This document shows positions 15,955 to 24,497 of a stretch of 48,406 bases of DNA, in pieces (position 1 is the stretch's first letter; each line of letters opens with the position of its first letter). Source of the DNA: Bryobacterales bacterium (lineage in GTDB: Bacteria > Acidobacteriota > Terriglobia > Bryobacterales > UBA6623); the NCBI GenBank assembly GCA_022823865.1, contig JAJEHF010000123.1, positions 1-48,406 of the forward strand. Direction: 5' to 3'. The notes beneath the pieces were generated by a model. That model saw only the letters and a list, made by a program, of their open reading frames with translations, made no database searches and was not told the DNA's origin. Both the position numbers and the translations under genes were made by a program.

Positions 15955-16818
15955 ATGTATCAGGATTCTGGTTTCGAATCGATGCAGGACTTCCTCGACT
16001 GGGCCGCGCCCGGCAGCGTGGAATGGCGCATGGCCCGGGGACTGTCCCCGGATCGCATTCCGCGGCACATCGCCGTCATCATGGACGGCAACGGCCGCTG
16101 GGCCAAGCGGCGCCGACTGCCCCGAGCCGCGGGCCACAGCGCGGGCGTCAGGCCGGTGCGCGAGATCATCGAGGCGTGCTGCCGCCTCGGGGTAGAAACG
16201 CTGACTCTGTACGCGTTCTCGGCGGAGAACTGGAAGCGCCCGCAGGCCGAGATCGAGACGCTGTGGGCACTACTGCGCAAGTACTTGCGCCAAGAACTTC
16301 CGGACCTGAAGGCAAACGGCGTGCGATTCCAGACCATCGGCCAGACCGATGCGCTGCCGGAATCGGTCTGTAACGAGATCGACCGCGCCATCATGGAAAC
16401 CGCGGCCAACGAGGGGATGCGCCTCAATGTCGCGCTCAATTACAGCGGTCGCGCGGAAATCGTCGAAGTCGTCAACGACCTGCTGCGCCAAGCGCACCAG
16501 TGCAAGCAGCTGGTACAGGTCAGCGAGCGAGATGTGAGCGAGCGCATGTGCACGGCGAGCGGAGGCGATCCGGACTTGCTGATTCGCACCTCCGGCGAGT
16601 TTCGCGTGAGCAATTTCTTGCTCTGGCAGATCGCCTATTCCGAGATCTGGGTGACCGAGCGCTACTGGCCGGACTTTCGCACCACGGACCTGCTGGAGGC
16701 GCTGATGGTTTACCAGAAGCGCAATCGCAGGTTTGGCGGCCTGCCCGACCAGGCGGAGGAGGCGGTAGCGGCGACGGTTCCTGCCAGCAACGGAAAACTG
16801 CTAGCGGTGAACGAGTGA
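15955..16818 (+). CDS. uppS: Di-trans,poly-cis-undecaprenyl-diphosphate synthase
   Basis: 287 residues from this start. The catalytic motif VIMDGNGRWAK carries Asp44; AGHSAGVRPVREI, TLYAFSAENWKRP and DLLIRTSGEFRVSNFLLWQ are the other family motifs. Condenses isopentenyl diphosphate to make the C55 carrier for peptidoglycan and O-antigen. Start alternatives are ATG 15955 and ATG 15982; neither has a strong Shine-Dalgarno, and family members usually begin about 25-40 residues before MDGNGRW, so both are acceptable. It is followed by cdsA after 10 bp. Confidence 0.93.
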   Translation: MYQDSGFESMQDFLDWAAPGSVEWRMARGLSPDRIPRHIAVIMDGNGRWAKRRRLPRAAGHSAGVRPVREIIEACCRLGVETLTLYAFSAENWKRPQAEIETLWALLRKYLRQELPDLKANGVRFQTIGQTDALPESVCNEIDRAIMETAANEGMRLNVALNYSGRAEIVEVVNDLLRQAHQCKQLVQVSERDVSERMCTASGGDPDLLIRTSGEFRVSNFLLWQIAYSEIWVTERYWPDFRTTDLLEALMVYQKRNRRFGGLPDQAEEAVAATVPASNGKLLAVNE

Positions 16819-16828
16819 GGCTGGGCGC

Positions 16829-17602
16829 TTGAAACGAGTCCTGACGGGCCTGGCGCTGGCACTCGGCGCCTGGGCGCTAGTGTTCCACGCTCCAGTGCAG
16901 GTCTTCGTTGCAGCCGCGGTGCTGCTTGCGGGACTTACGTTGCACGAGTTCTACCGGCTCGCCGCCCGGAGCGGCCTGCAGCCCCTTTCCAAGGCCGGCC
17001 TGGTCGCGGCTGTGCTGTGGATCTTGGTGCCGAATCTGGACCGGGGCTACTTCGCGATCATGTTGGCCCTGGCCGTGCTGGGTGCGGCCACCCTGGCGCA
17101 CCTCTCGGTCGACAAGATCCTGCCGTCTGCAGCGGTGACCACGCTCGGCGTGCTCTATGTGGCCGGCCCCGTGCTGGCGAGCATCCTGCTGCATTCGGTC
17201 TCGCCGCACTGGCTCGCCTTGGCGGTCGTCACGGTGGCGGTCGGCGACTCGGTCGCCCTACCTGTCGGCAAGCTCGTCGGGCGGCACAAGCTGGCCCCGG
17301 TCCTGAGCCCGCGGAAAACCTGGGAGGGCACCGCCGCCTCGGTCGTGGCGAGCGTGCTCGCCGGCACCGGGTATTCCGCGCGATTCCTCGATGGCGAGAT
17401 CGGCCTCGCAGCGGCAGCGGCGCTGGCTCTCGCTTTGAACCTTTCCGGCCAGCTCGGGGACTTGGTCGAATCCGCGCTCAAGCGATCGGCGAATCTCAAG
17501 GACAGCAGCTCGCTGCTGCCCGGACACGGCGGCCTGCTCGACCGGCTCGACGGGATGCTGTTCGCGGTGCCGCTGGCCTACGGGTACTTGCAGCTGGCCT
17601 GA
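16829..17602 (+). CDS. cdsA: Phosphatidate cytidylyltransferase
   Basis: 257 residues with about seven to eight transmembrane segments. The C-terminal signature (LLPGHGGLLDRLDG) and PRKTWEGT are diagnostic. Makes CDP-diacylglycerol for all phospholipids. The TTG start at 16829 lies 10 bp after the uppS stop; uppS-cdsA pairing is widespread in bacteria and supports the call. Confidence 0.92.
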   Translation: MKRVLTGLALALGAWALVFHAPVQVFVAAAVLLAGLTLHEFYRLAARSGLQPLSKAGLVAAVLWILVPNLDRGYFAIMLALAVLGAATLAHLSVDKILPSAAVTTLGVLYVAGPVLASILLHSVSPHWLALAVVTVAVGDSVALPVGKLVGRHKLAPVLSPRKTWEGTAASVVASVLAGTGYSARFLDGEIGLAAAAALALALNLSGQLGDLVESALKRSANLKDSSSLLPGHGGLLDRLDGMLFAVPLAYGYLQLA

Positions 17603-17761
17603 AAGGCGGCTGCGATCCGCACCAGCCAGGCACGGCGGCCGATCCGCCGCATGACGGCGAAGGGCCAGCCGAGCGCGACACAGCCGAGCGCTTCCCCGGT
17701 CCCGCCGCCTGCGAATGACTAGTCTAGATAAGGAACGACCGCGGCGTTCCCGCCCCCCCCG

Positions 17762-19228
17762 ATGCCACCCGACCAGCAGCCACAAAATGCCCACGCGGTC
17801 ATTGCGCAACAGGCTGGCGCAGCCATCACCCAGGAGGGGATGCCGACCAGCCTAGAAGGCGAGACCTTCGTGCTCGGCACGATCTTGCTTGACGACTCCA
17901 AGTTCGCCCAAGTCGCGGCCATGCTCGGCGAGGATGACTTCGCCGCCGAGAAGCACCGCCGCATCTTTGCCTCGATGCGCGAGCTGTACACCCGAGGCGA
18001 GCGCATCGACTACATGACCCTGGTCAACGAGCTCGAGAAGTTCAAGCACCTCGAGCATGTCGGCGGGGTCTCCTACATCGCCTCGCTCACCCAAGGCATG
18101 CCCCGTCGCGAGTACGTCGAGAGCTACGCCAAGATCGTCAAGGACAAGTCGCTTCTGCGACAGTTGATTCACACCGCCAACAACATCATCGCCACCTGCG
18201 TGGAAGACGGGAAGGAGGTCGACGAGATCCTAGCCACCTCCGAGACCGCCGTCATGAAAGTCGGCAACTCCGTGCTCCGCTCCGGACTCGAGTCGCCCGG
18301 CGAGACGCTGCGCCGCTACGAAGGAGGACTCGATTCCTTTCTGGATCCGTCCAAGCGCCCCAAGGGGTTGATGAGCCCGTTTTTTCAGTTCAACGAGTAC
18401 ACCAACGGCTTCCGACCCGGCCAGCTCATCATCCTCGCGGCGCGGCCCGCCATGGGCAAGACGGCGATGGCCCTCAACATCGCCGCCCATGCCGCCATGA
18501 AGCGCGGCGAGGAGCCCGCCCGAACCGTCGCCGTGTTCTCTTTGGAGATGTCGCGCGAGGCGCTGTTAACCCGGATGCTGTGCACAGCCGCCCGGGTCGA
18601 CCAGGGTCGGTTTCGCAGGGGTCTGGTCGGCAAGGAGGACCGGCGCATGCTGAGCAGGGCGCTTGGCGACTTTGTCAAGAGCAGGCTGTTCATCGACGAC
18701 ACGGCCAATCTCAGCATCATCGAACTCGGCGCCAAGTGCAGGCGCTTGCAAGCCGAGCACGGCCTTGACCTGGTCATCGTCGACTACCTCCAGCTGATGG
18801 CCTCAAGAGGCAAGGTGGAGAACCGCACGCAGGAGATCTCGGGCTTCTCGCGCGGCCTCAAGCTGCTCGCAAAGGAACTTGAGGTGCCCATCATCGCCCT
18901 CTCGCAACTCAGTCGTGCGACCGAGAGCCCCATGCGCAAGGACTCCCGCCCGCGCCTCAGCGACCTGCGCGACTCAGGCTCGATCGAGCAAGATGCCGAC
19001 GTGGTCTGCTTCATCTACCGCGAGGAGGTGTACCGCCCCCAGGACAAATCCCTGGAGGGCCTCGCGGATCTCATCATTGGCAAGCAACGTAACGGTCCGA
19101 CCGGGACAATCAAGCTGGTATTCAACAAGCGCATCACCGAATTCGACAACCGGGCCCGCACGCAAGAGGCGGACGGGGATGAGCCGGCCCCGAGCCAAGC
19201 ACCGGTGGAGGAAGATGAGGACTTCTAG
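17762..19228 (+). CDS. dnaB: Replicative DNA helicase
   Basis: 488 residues. N-terminal DnaB domain (about 30-130, LEGETFVLGTILLDD), linker, then the RecA-like ATPase with Walker A ARPAMGKTAMA at about 226-236, Walker B VIVDYLQLM and the DSGSIEQDADVV segment. Ring helicase that unwinds the chromosome at the fork. A Glu/Asp-rich tail ends the protein. Start uncertain: ATG 17762 follows a C-rich run without a clear Shine-Dalgarno; ATG 17840 is an alternative. No intein is present. Confidence 0.94.
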   Translation: MPPDQQPQNAHAVIAQQAGAAITQEGMPTSLEGETFVLGTILLDDSKFAQVAAMLGEDDFAAEKHRRIFASMRELYTRGERIDYMTLVNELEKFKHLEHVGGVSYIASLTQGMPRREYVESYAKIVKDKSLLRQLIHTANNIIATCVEDGKEVDEILATSETAVMKVGNSVLRSGLESPGETLRRYEGGLDSFLDPSKRPKGLMSPFFQFNEYTNGFRPGQLIILAARPAMGKTAMALNIAAHAAMKRGEEPARTVAVFSLEMSREALLTRMLCTAARVDQGRFRRGLVGKEDRRMLSRALGDFVKSRLFIDDTANLSIIELGAKCRRLQAEHGLDLVIVDYLQLMASRGKVENRTQEISGFSRGLKLLAKELEVPIIALSQLSRATESPMRKDSRPRLSDLRDSGSIEQDADVVCFIYREEVYRPQDKSLEGLADLIIGKQRNGPTGTIKLVFNKRITEFDNRARTQEADGDEPAPSQAPVEEDEDF

Positions 19229-19424
19229 AGCCGCTCGGCCGCGTTGCCGAAGCGAAACTCGCGGCGACCGCGTGAACCAATGCGACCCGCTGACCGCGGT
19301 TCTGAGCAGCCAGCCGCGCGATCCGACGAGCCGCCAAGGCGCCGTGCCTGGGCGATCGGATCCATGCCGTGCCGCGCCGCACACGCCGAGCGGCTTGCGC
19401 GTACACTAGAACAGGACTGGCTAC

Positions 19425-21263
19425 ATGCGACGCTGGAAGCTCCCGCTGGGCGCAATTCTACTGGCCTTGCCGTGCCTCGGCCAGACGTCATCCGGAGATC
19501 TTCCGCCAGGTCACCCGCCCACGGACAGCGCAGATCGCAGGCAGCAGCTCGCCGCCCAGACCGAGTCCCACGCGCAGGCGCCGCCAGCTGCTGCCGGACC
19601 GGTCCGGCGGGTCAACTTCATCGACGACCACCTCCTCGGCAAGATCGAGCGCGATGGCATCCCGCTGGCCCCGCTAGCCGACGACGCGACTTTCTTCCGG
19701 CGCGTGCACCTCGACATGACCGGCCGCATCCCGACCGGAGCGGAAGCGAGAGCGTTCGTCGCCGACAGCGATCCGGACAAGCGCTCGACGCTGGTCGACC
19801 GCCTAGTCGGCAGCGTGGACTGGCGCGACCGCTGGACCTACTGGCATCTGGACCTGTGGCGCACCAGCCAGAACCGGGTCGGCTGGGCCGGCCGCAACCT
19901 GTTCCACGACTACGTGGCCGACGCCCTGCTGCTGAACCAACCCTACGACGAATTCGTGCGGGAGCTTCTCACTTCCGAAGCCCGCAGCAACTGGTACGTC
20001 GGTCCGGCCAGCTACCTGGTCCGCTGGGCGGTATTCGCCGACAACTGCACCGAGATCATGCACGAAGACACCGCCGACGAGATGACGGTGATGATCTTCC
20101 AGCACTTCATGGGCGTGAATCTCCAGTGCATCTCGTGCCACGACGGCGCGAACCATCTGGAACAAGTCAACGCCTGGCTCACCGAGCGCAAGCGCGAGGA
20201 GTTCTGGGCCCAAGCTGCGTTCTTCGGCAACACCAGGGTCATGCGCCGGGTGGAGTTGCGCAACACCCAAGACGAATACCTGATCGACGATAAGGATGCT
20301 GACCGCGACGGCTATTCCAGGGCGGCCCCGAGCACGGTCAGGGTGGCGCGCCAAGGCGCGGGCCAAGTCCCGCCGGCATTCATCTTGGGGGGCGAACAAC
20401 CCAGGCCAGGCAAGCCGCTGCGCTCCGAACTCGGGCGCATCCTCACCTCCCACCCGCAGTTTGCAAGGGCGGTAGTGAACAGGTTCTGGGCGGAATTCAT
20501 GGGTGCGGGCATCGTCGAGCCGCTCGACGGCTTTGACTTCTCCCGCATGGACGCCGAGAAGCTGCCCGATGGCTGGGACGTCCAGCCGACGCATCCAGCC
20601 TTGCTAGACGCCCTGGCGCAGGACTTCGTCGCGAGCGGTCACGACCTGCAGCACCTCCACAAGCGGATCGCCAAGTCGGCGGCCTATCAGCTCTCGGCAA
20701 GCTTTCCCGCAGAGTGGAAACCTGACTACGCCCGCTACTTCGCCCGCAAGTTCATGCGCCGGCTCACGGCCGAGCAGGTCTACGACGCCATGGTCAAGGC
20801 GACCGACCTGCACACGCCCATCCAGATTCCGCTCACCGACAAGAGAGTCCGCTACCTGGTCCAGACCCGCGGCCCGGCGGACTTGCGCCGCAGCGCGACC
20901 CTGGGCCCGCAGCTCAAACAGGACCTGCAGTTCTTCACCGAGTCCTTCGGCCAAGCGAACCGCGAGTTTAACGAGCCGTCGCGCGGCGGCTCGATCATCC
21001 AAGCGGCCCTGATGATGAACTCCAACCTGGTCAAGGAGAAGTCCGGAGCGTCCTCGGGCAGCTACCTGGCAGGCTTGCTTGAGGCCGGGGCGAGCGGGGA
21101 ACAGCTGGTCGATGCGCTGTACTGGCAGTTCCTGACGCGGGCGCCGGACGAGCACGAGCTGAGCGCATCGCTGGACCTGCTCTCCGAGCGCGGGCCGACC
21201 GCTGGCGGCGAAGACCTGCAGTGGATCCTGATGAACAAGCTCGATTTCTTGTTCCACCGCTAG
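19425..21263 (+). CDS. DUF1549/DUF1553 secreted protein
   Basis: 612 residues with a signal peptide (1-19). DUF1549 occupies roughly residues 60-260 and includes FFRRVHLDMTGRIPT and the Cys-x-x-Cys-His motif CISCH, which could bind a c-type haem. DUF1553 (roughly 320-570) follows, with RAVVNRFWAEFMG and a DGFDF segment. These proteins are typical of Planctomycetes, Verrucomicrobia and Acidobacteriota. They are nearly always followed by a DUF1501 gene, as here, 10 bp downstream. Function is unknown; involvement in extracellular carbohydrate use has been suggested from context. Shorter than many homologues but apparently complete. Confidence 0.9.
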   Translation: MRRWKLPLGAILLALPCLGQTSSGDLPPGHPPTDSADRRQQLAAQTESHAQAPPAAAGPVRRVNFIDDHLLGKIERDGIPLAPLADDATFFRRVHLDMTGRIPTGAEARAFVADSDPDKRSTLVDRLVGSVDWRDRWTYWHLDLWRTSQNRVGWAGRNLFHDYVADALLLNQPYDEFVRELLTSEARSNWYVGPASYLVRWAVFADNCTEIMHEDTADEMTVMIFQHFMGVNLQCISCHDGANHLEQVNAWLTERKREEFWAQAAFFGNTRVMRRVELRNTQDEYLIDDKDADRDGYSRAAPSTVRVARQGAGQVPPAFILGGEQPRPGKPLRSELGRILTSHPQFARAVVNRFWAEFMGAGIVEPLDGFDFSRMDAEKLPDGWDVQPTHPALLDALAQDFVASGHDLQHLHKRIAKSAAYQLSASFPAEWKPDYARYFARKFMRRLTAEQVYDAMVKATDLHTPIQIPLTDKRVRYLVQTRGPADLRRSATLGPQLKQDLQFFTESFGQANREFNEPSRGGSIIQAALMMNSNLVKEKSGASSGSYLAGLLEAGASGEQLVDALYWQFLTRAPDEHELSASLDLLSERGPTAGGEDLQWILMNKLDFLFHR

Positions 21264-21273
21264 GAGCAGTCGC

Positions 21274-22650
21274 GTGGCACGATTCGAAGACCACTTCCTG
21301 ACCCGGCGCGAAGTCATGCGCATCGGCTCGGTCGCCGTGACGGGCTACCACTTCCTGCCGGTGGTGCAGCCGAGGGCAAGGGCCACGGGAACGACGGCAC
21401 CGGCGGAGGGCAAGGCGCGGTTCTGCATCTTCGTGATGCTGGAGGGAGGCCAGTCGCACGTGGACGGCTGGGACTTCAAGGAAGGGCCGTGGACTCCCGA
21501 GGACTTCGCCGTGCAGACGCTTCCCGGCGTCGGCAAGTGGCCCATGGGGCTGTACCCGGAACTGGCCAAGCGCCGGGACAAGTACTCGCTGATGCGGTCG
21601 ATGGCGACCTGGGAGAGCCAGCACGGCCGTGGGCAGTACTACATGCAGACCGGCCACCAGCACAACCCGGCGCTAGCGCCGGAACTGCCGGGCGTCGGCT
21701 CGGTGGTGGCCTACGAGTACGCCTCGCGACGCAAGCCTGGCGATAGCCTGCCGCCTTTCGTAGGCTTCAACACATTTCCGCAGGTCGGATTGATCGGCTC
21801 GGGCTTCCTGCCAGCGACATACACGCCGTTCCATGTGAACACCTCCTCGGACATCTCTTCGCTGGCGCCCCGCGAAGAGGACCTGCCCAACTTCAAGCGC
21901 CGCTGGGAGCTGCTGCAGCGGTTTGACGGCCGCATGCGCTCCGACCCGGCGCTGGAGAGAAAGGCGTACCGGGACTTTCACAACCACTACGAAGGCGCCG
22001 TGGAGATCATGTCGGATCCGCGCAGCGCCGGCATATTCAGCATTTCCGCCGAAGACAAGGCGCGCTACGGCAGCAATCCGGTCGGCGACTCCTTCGTGCT
22101 GGCGCGCAACTTGGTGGTGGCCGACGCCGGGACGCACTTCATCTTCCTTACGCACGAGGACTGGGACCACCATGGCTCGATCTACGAGCAGGGCAACTTC
22201 TACCAGCGCTCCAAGGAACTCGACACTGCGCTGAGCCAACTTCTCGACGACCTCGACGAAACCAAGCGCGACGACGGCACATCGGTCTTGGACGAGACGC
22301 TGGTGGTGTGTGCGGGCGAGTTCGGGAGGACGCCGGGGGCGCTGACGAACATCGCCGGCCGCGACCACTACCAGTACGCCTTCACCGGTCTGTTCGCGGG
22401 CGGCGGCATAGTGCCCGGGCAGGTGCTGGGCGCAACCAACGACTCAGGCGCGGAGATCACCGACTTCGGATGGAGCGGGAACCGTCCGGTCTACCCGGAG
22501 GACATGGTGACCACCATCTATGCCGCCATGGGGATCGACTGGACGAAGAGCATCAAAGAGACCCCCTCCGGGCGGGTGTACCACTACATCGAGATCTTCT
22601 CGCCCACCCGCATGCTCGCCAACCGAGTCGTGCGCGAGCTGTTCGCCTGA
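21274..22650 (+). CDS. DUF1501 protein, Tat-exported
   Basis: 458 residues. The twin-arginine motif LTRREVMRIGSVAV at the N-terminus marks Tat export of a folded protein. DUF1501 belongs to the alkaline phosphatase/sulfatase superfamily in fold; FLTHEDWDHHG and CAGEFGRTPG with GRDHY are the conserved family segments. The GTG start at 21274 is preceded by TAGGAGCAG, which overlaps the previous stop. Forms an operon with the DUF1549/DUF1553 gene and probably acts on the same unknown substrate. Confidence 0.9.
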   Translation: MARFEDHFLTRREVMRIGSVAVTGYHFLPVVQPRARATGTTAPAEGKARFCIFVMLEGGQSHVDGWDFKEGPWTPEDFAVQTLPGVGKWPMGLYPELAKRRDKYSLMRSMATWESQHGRGQYYMQTGHQHNPALAPELPGVGSVVAYEYASRRKPGDSLPPFVGFNTFPQVGLIGSGFLPATYTPFHVNTSSDISSLAPREEDLPNFKRRWELLQRFDGRMRSDPALERKAYRDFHNHYEGAVEIMSDPRSAGIFSISAEDKARYGSNPVGDSFVLARNLVVADAGTHFIFLTHEDWDHHGSIYEQGNFYQRSKELDTALSQLLDDLDETKRDDGTSVLDETLVVCAGEFGRTPGALTNIAGRDHYQYAFTGLFAGGGIVPGQVLGATNDSGAEITDFGWSGNRPVYPEDMVTTIYAAMGIDWTKSIKETPSGRVYHYIEIFSPTRMLANRVVRELFA

Positions 22651-22688
22651 AGGTGGCGGCAGCCTGAGGGCAGCCACAGCATTTCGTC

Positions 22689-22949
22689 CTAGCGCCGCCA
22701 CCGGCGGACGACTTGCCCCCTGATATCGATCCAAGCGAACACCACGCTGTCCGCCGCGTCTCGGTCAGTCTCGAAGTCATGGCAGGCATCCCTGATCTTG
22801 GGGATGAAAGCAGCGAACCTCCTCTGAGTCTCCATGTAGTTCGCGGATTTGGGCCTCTCGACCACTGCCAGCTGTTCCCACAGGTCCGTTGGCTCTTGCC
22901 CTGACAGGCAAGCTGCTGCCACCAAGACAGCAACTGCGCCGTGCCCCAT
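22689..22949 (-). CDS. Small secreted protein, unknown
   Basis: 86 residues. A hydrophobic N-terminus (AVAVLVAAACLSG) looks like a signal peptide, possibly with a weak lipobox (AAAC). The mature part is charged and helical (METQRRFAAFIPKIRDACHDFE). It is convergent with the DUF1501 gene, ending 38 bp away. No family recognised and no good Shine-Dalgarno. Kept because composition and signal peptide look like a real gene. Confidence 0.45.
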   Translation of the reverse strand: MGHGAVAVLVAAACLSGQEPTDLWEQLAVVERPKSANYMETQRRFAAFIPKIRDACHDFETDRDAADSVVFAWIDIRGQVVRRWRR

Positions 22950-23214
22950 GGGTCACGTCCACCGAGGTCTCCGGCACCCAAGTGCCGGGCCATGGACCCG
23001 TCAGCGTAAGGGATGGTTTCAGCCCTGCCTATTCACTGCGGCTCCGGGAGCGGCCCATTGCCTCCAAGCGGCTCTTGAATTCAGCAGGTAGCCCGACTCA
23101 GGCTTCCTTGCTGACGTGTCAGTAGTCAGTCAGCTCGGAGCATAGCGTATATGCTAAGATTGCCAAGCGTCTGAATTGGCAGGCTCGATAGCCTCATGAT
23201 GAAGGTGATGGGTG

Positions 23215-23388
23215 ATGAACAAGTTAAAGGCTGCCCCTAAGAAGGGAAGGCCCGCCAAGTCTGCCAACATGCCCCCGCTGATTCCCGACACCCCGGAGAA
23301 CATTGCCAAGGCCATCCTGTCAGGGCCGCCAAAGAAGGAGTGGAAGTACCTGCGCGAGCCAAGCCAGCAGAACATGGCAAGGAGGTAG
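23215..23388 (+). CDS. 57-aa basic protein, first gene of a three-gene cassette
   Basis: ATG 23215 to TAG 23388. The N-terminal half is Lys/Arg/Pro-rich (NKLKAAPKKGRPAK). The middle is a more ordered DTPENIAKAILSGPPKKEW; the tail is KYLREPSQQNMARR. The GRP-type motif could contact DNA or RNA, but this is speculation. A purine-rich GAAGGTGATGG precedes the start. Its stop codon is fused to the Shine-Dalgarno of the next gene (AAGGAGGTAG), so the two are co-translated. I do not recognise a characterised family. Confidence 0.65.
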   Translation: MNKLKAAPKKGRPAKSANMPPLIPDTPENIAKAILSGPPKKEWKYLREPSQQNMARR

Positions 23389-23394
23389 CCTCTC

Positions 23395-23904
23395 ATGTCC
23401 GAACAGATTCGCGGGGATGTGTGGGTATCCCTTCTGGACGCGGAACACAATACCCGCTACTACAGCAAGCAGTTGGAGAAGCACACCAAGGCACAAAGGG
23501 CTGTTGAGGCTGTTCTGGTCACGTGTGGCGGCGCTGGTCTACTGTCGCTTTCCGGCGGGCTGCCCCCGCCCGTTCTTTCGCTGTGCGTGATTGCCAGTGC
23601 GATGGCATCGATCTACAGCCGGATAAGGGGGCATGCCGGCAAGGCGGCCCACCTGAATTCTATTCGCCGGGATTGCGCAGCCCTGCAACTCCAATGGGAG
23701 AACCTTTGGAGTCGCGTGCAGGACGATGCGATTAGCGACGATGATGCCCTGGCTGAGAACAGCAGGCTTAAGGAGAGATTGCAGGAAGTGACGCGAATCG
23801 CTCCCATTGTCGGCTTGGTGGTAGATGAAAAGGTTAGCAAGACAGCTTGGGTGGAAGCGATCCAGCTGAAGGAGGGCCAGTATTATGCCAGGGCGCAAGA
23901 CTGA
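23395..23904 (+). CDS. 169-aa two-transmembrane protein, SLATT-like architecture, cassette gene 2
   Basis: A short N-terminal helix is followed by two adjacent hydrophobic segments (about 37-53 and 58-76) split by a tight GGLPPP turn, then a cytoplasmic helical/coiled-coil tail (about 80-145). This layout is like SLATT-type proteins, which in conflict systems are thought to act as membrane pore effectors. Sequence similarity was not checked, so only the architecture is claimed. Perfect AAGGAGGT Shine-Dalgarno (23379-23386) 8 nt before the ATG. The 35-aa gene overlaps its 3' end. Confidence 0.75.
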   Translation: MSEQIRGDVWVSLLDAEHNTRYYSKQLEKHTKAQRAVEAVLVTCGGAGLLSLSGGLPPPVLSLCVIASAMASIYSRIRGHAGKAAHLNSIRRDCAALQLQWENLWSRVQDDAISDDDALAENSRLKERLQEVTRIAPIVGLVVDEKVSKTAWVEAIQLKEGQYYARAQD

Positions 23905-23992
23905 GACCAAGCAGGCCTCGATTCCGCCGCGACCGACCAGCCCGCCACCGCCGCCCCCTCCTCCCAAGCCTTCCAAGAAGGGTTATGGGTAA
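23885..23992 (+). CDS. 35-aa proline-rich miniprotein, cassette gene 3
   Basis: ATG 23885 to TAA 23992, overlapping the end of gene 2 by 20 nt in another frame. A basic head (MPGRKTETKQ) leads into a run of eight prolines and ends KPSKKGYG. A strong Shine-Dalgarno GAAGGAGGG lies 8 nt upstream, inside gene 2, which is the best evidence that it is translated. Poly-proline would require EF-P and could form a stiff peptide or an SH3-like ligand. Function unknown. Confidence 0.6.
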   Translation: MPGRKTETKQASIPPRPTSPPPPPPPPKPSKKGYG

Positions 23993-24010
23993 GAGCTGTC
24001 AGCTTGAGAG

Positions 24011-24034
24011 ATTCCGTCGACTGACGGAATTTTG
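24011..24034 (+). terminator. Intrinsic terminator of the small-protein cassette
   Basis: Perfect 8-bp stem ATTCCGTC / GACGGAAT with a 4-nt loop, followed by a short T run. It starts 19 nt after the stop of the 35-aa gene, closing a transcription unit that begins before 23215. Confidence 0.75.
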
Positions 24035-24088
24035 CTGACCCTCCAGCCGAGGGGTTTGATCAGAACAGGAATATGAGGACTCCCAGAC

Positions 24089-24340
24089 GTGCCGTGGCGC
24101 GCTGATGCTGTCAACTCCCTAGGCCTGCTGCTTGATATTGCGGGGGTTGTCCTGCTGTTCATCTTCGGGCTGCCCGCAAAGGTCAGCGCGGAGACGCATG
24201 AGGTTGATTTCTGGGGTTCTCAGACTCCAAGGGCACAGGAGGAAATACAGAAGTACAAGCGCTACAAGGCGGGCGCCTACTGCGGGCTGGCATTGCTCAT
24301 CATCGGGTTCTCCCTCCAACTCCTCAGCAACTGGCTGTGA
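24089..24340 (+). CDS. 83-aa two-TM membrane miniprotein
   Basis: GTG start at 24089 with TGAGGA about 10 nt upstream. TM1 (about 10-30, LGLLLDIAGVVLLFIFGLP) is followed by a charged loop (about 31-61) and TM2 (about 63-82, GLALLIIGFSLQLL). The pattern of a Gly/Asp-containing first helix ending FGLP and a second helix ending in a GFxLQL motif recurs in small inner-membrane proteins of unknown function. It lies 55 bp after the terminator, so it is a separate unit. Confidence 0.6.
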   Translation: MPWRADAVNSLGLLLDIAGVVLLFIFGLPAKVSAETHEVDFWGSQTPRAQEEIQKYKRYKAGAYCGLALLIIGFSLQLLSNWL

Positions 24341-24373
24341 CCCCCTGCCGGGCTTGGGTAAATAGGCATGTAG

Positions 24374-24493
24374 TTACCTTTCAAAAAAGCCAACCGGGGC
24401 ATCGCAACGGCGGAGTCGGAGATCGACCTGATCAAGCGGAGACTCAGAGCGGCGGAGCAACACTATCGACGGAATCATGGCGGCGGGGAGTAG
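24374..24493 (+). pseudogene. 3' remnant of a RelE/HigB-type (Gp49-like) toxin gene
   Basis: The open stretch before the antitoxin reads FKKANRGIATAESEID followed by LIKRRLRAAEQHYRR and stops 4 nt before the antitoxin start. This is the pattern of the C-terminal end of Gp49-like HigB toxins (FxKKT...EIxxAKxRL). A stop codon lies immediately upstream (24371-24373), and nothing of the toxin's N-terminal two thirds is found before it. I infer a truncated toxin next to an intact antitoxin. Confidence 0.6.
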
Positions 24494-24497
24494 TTTG

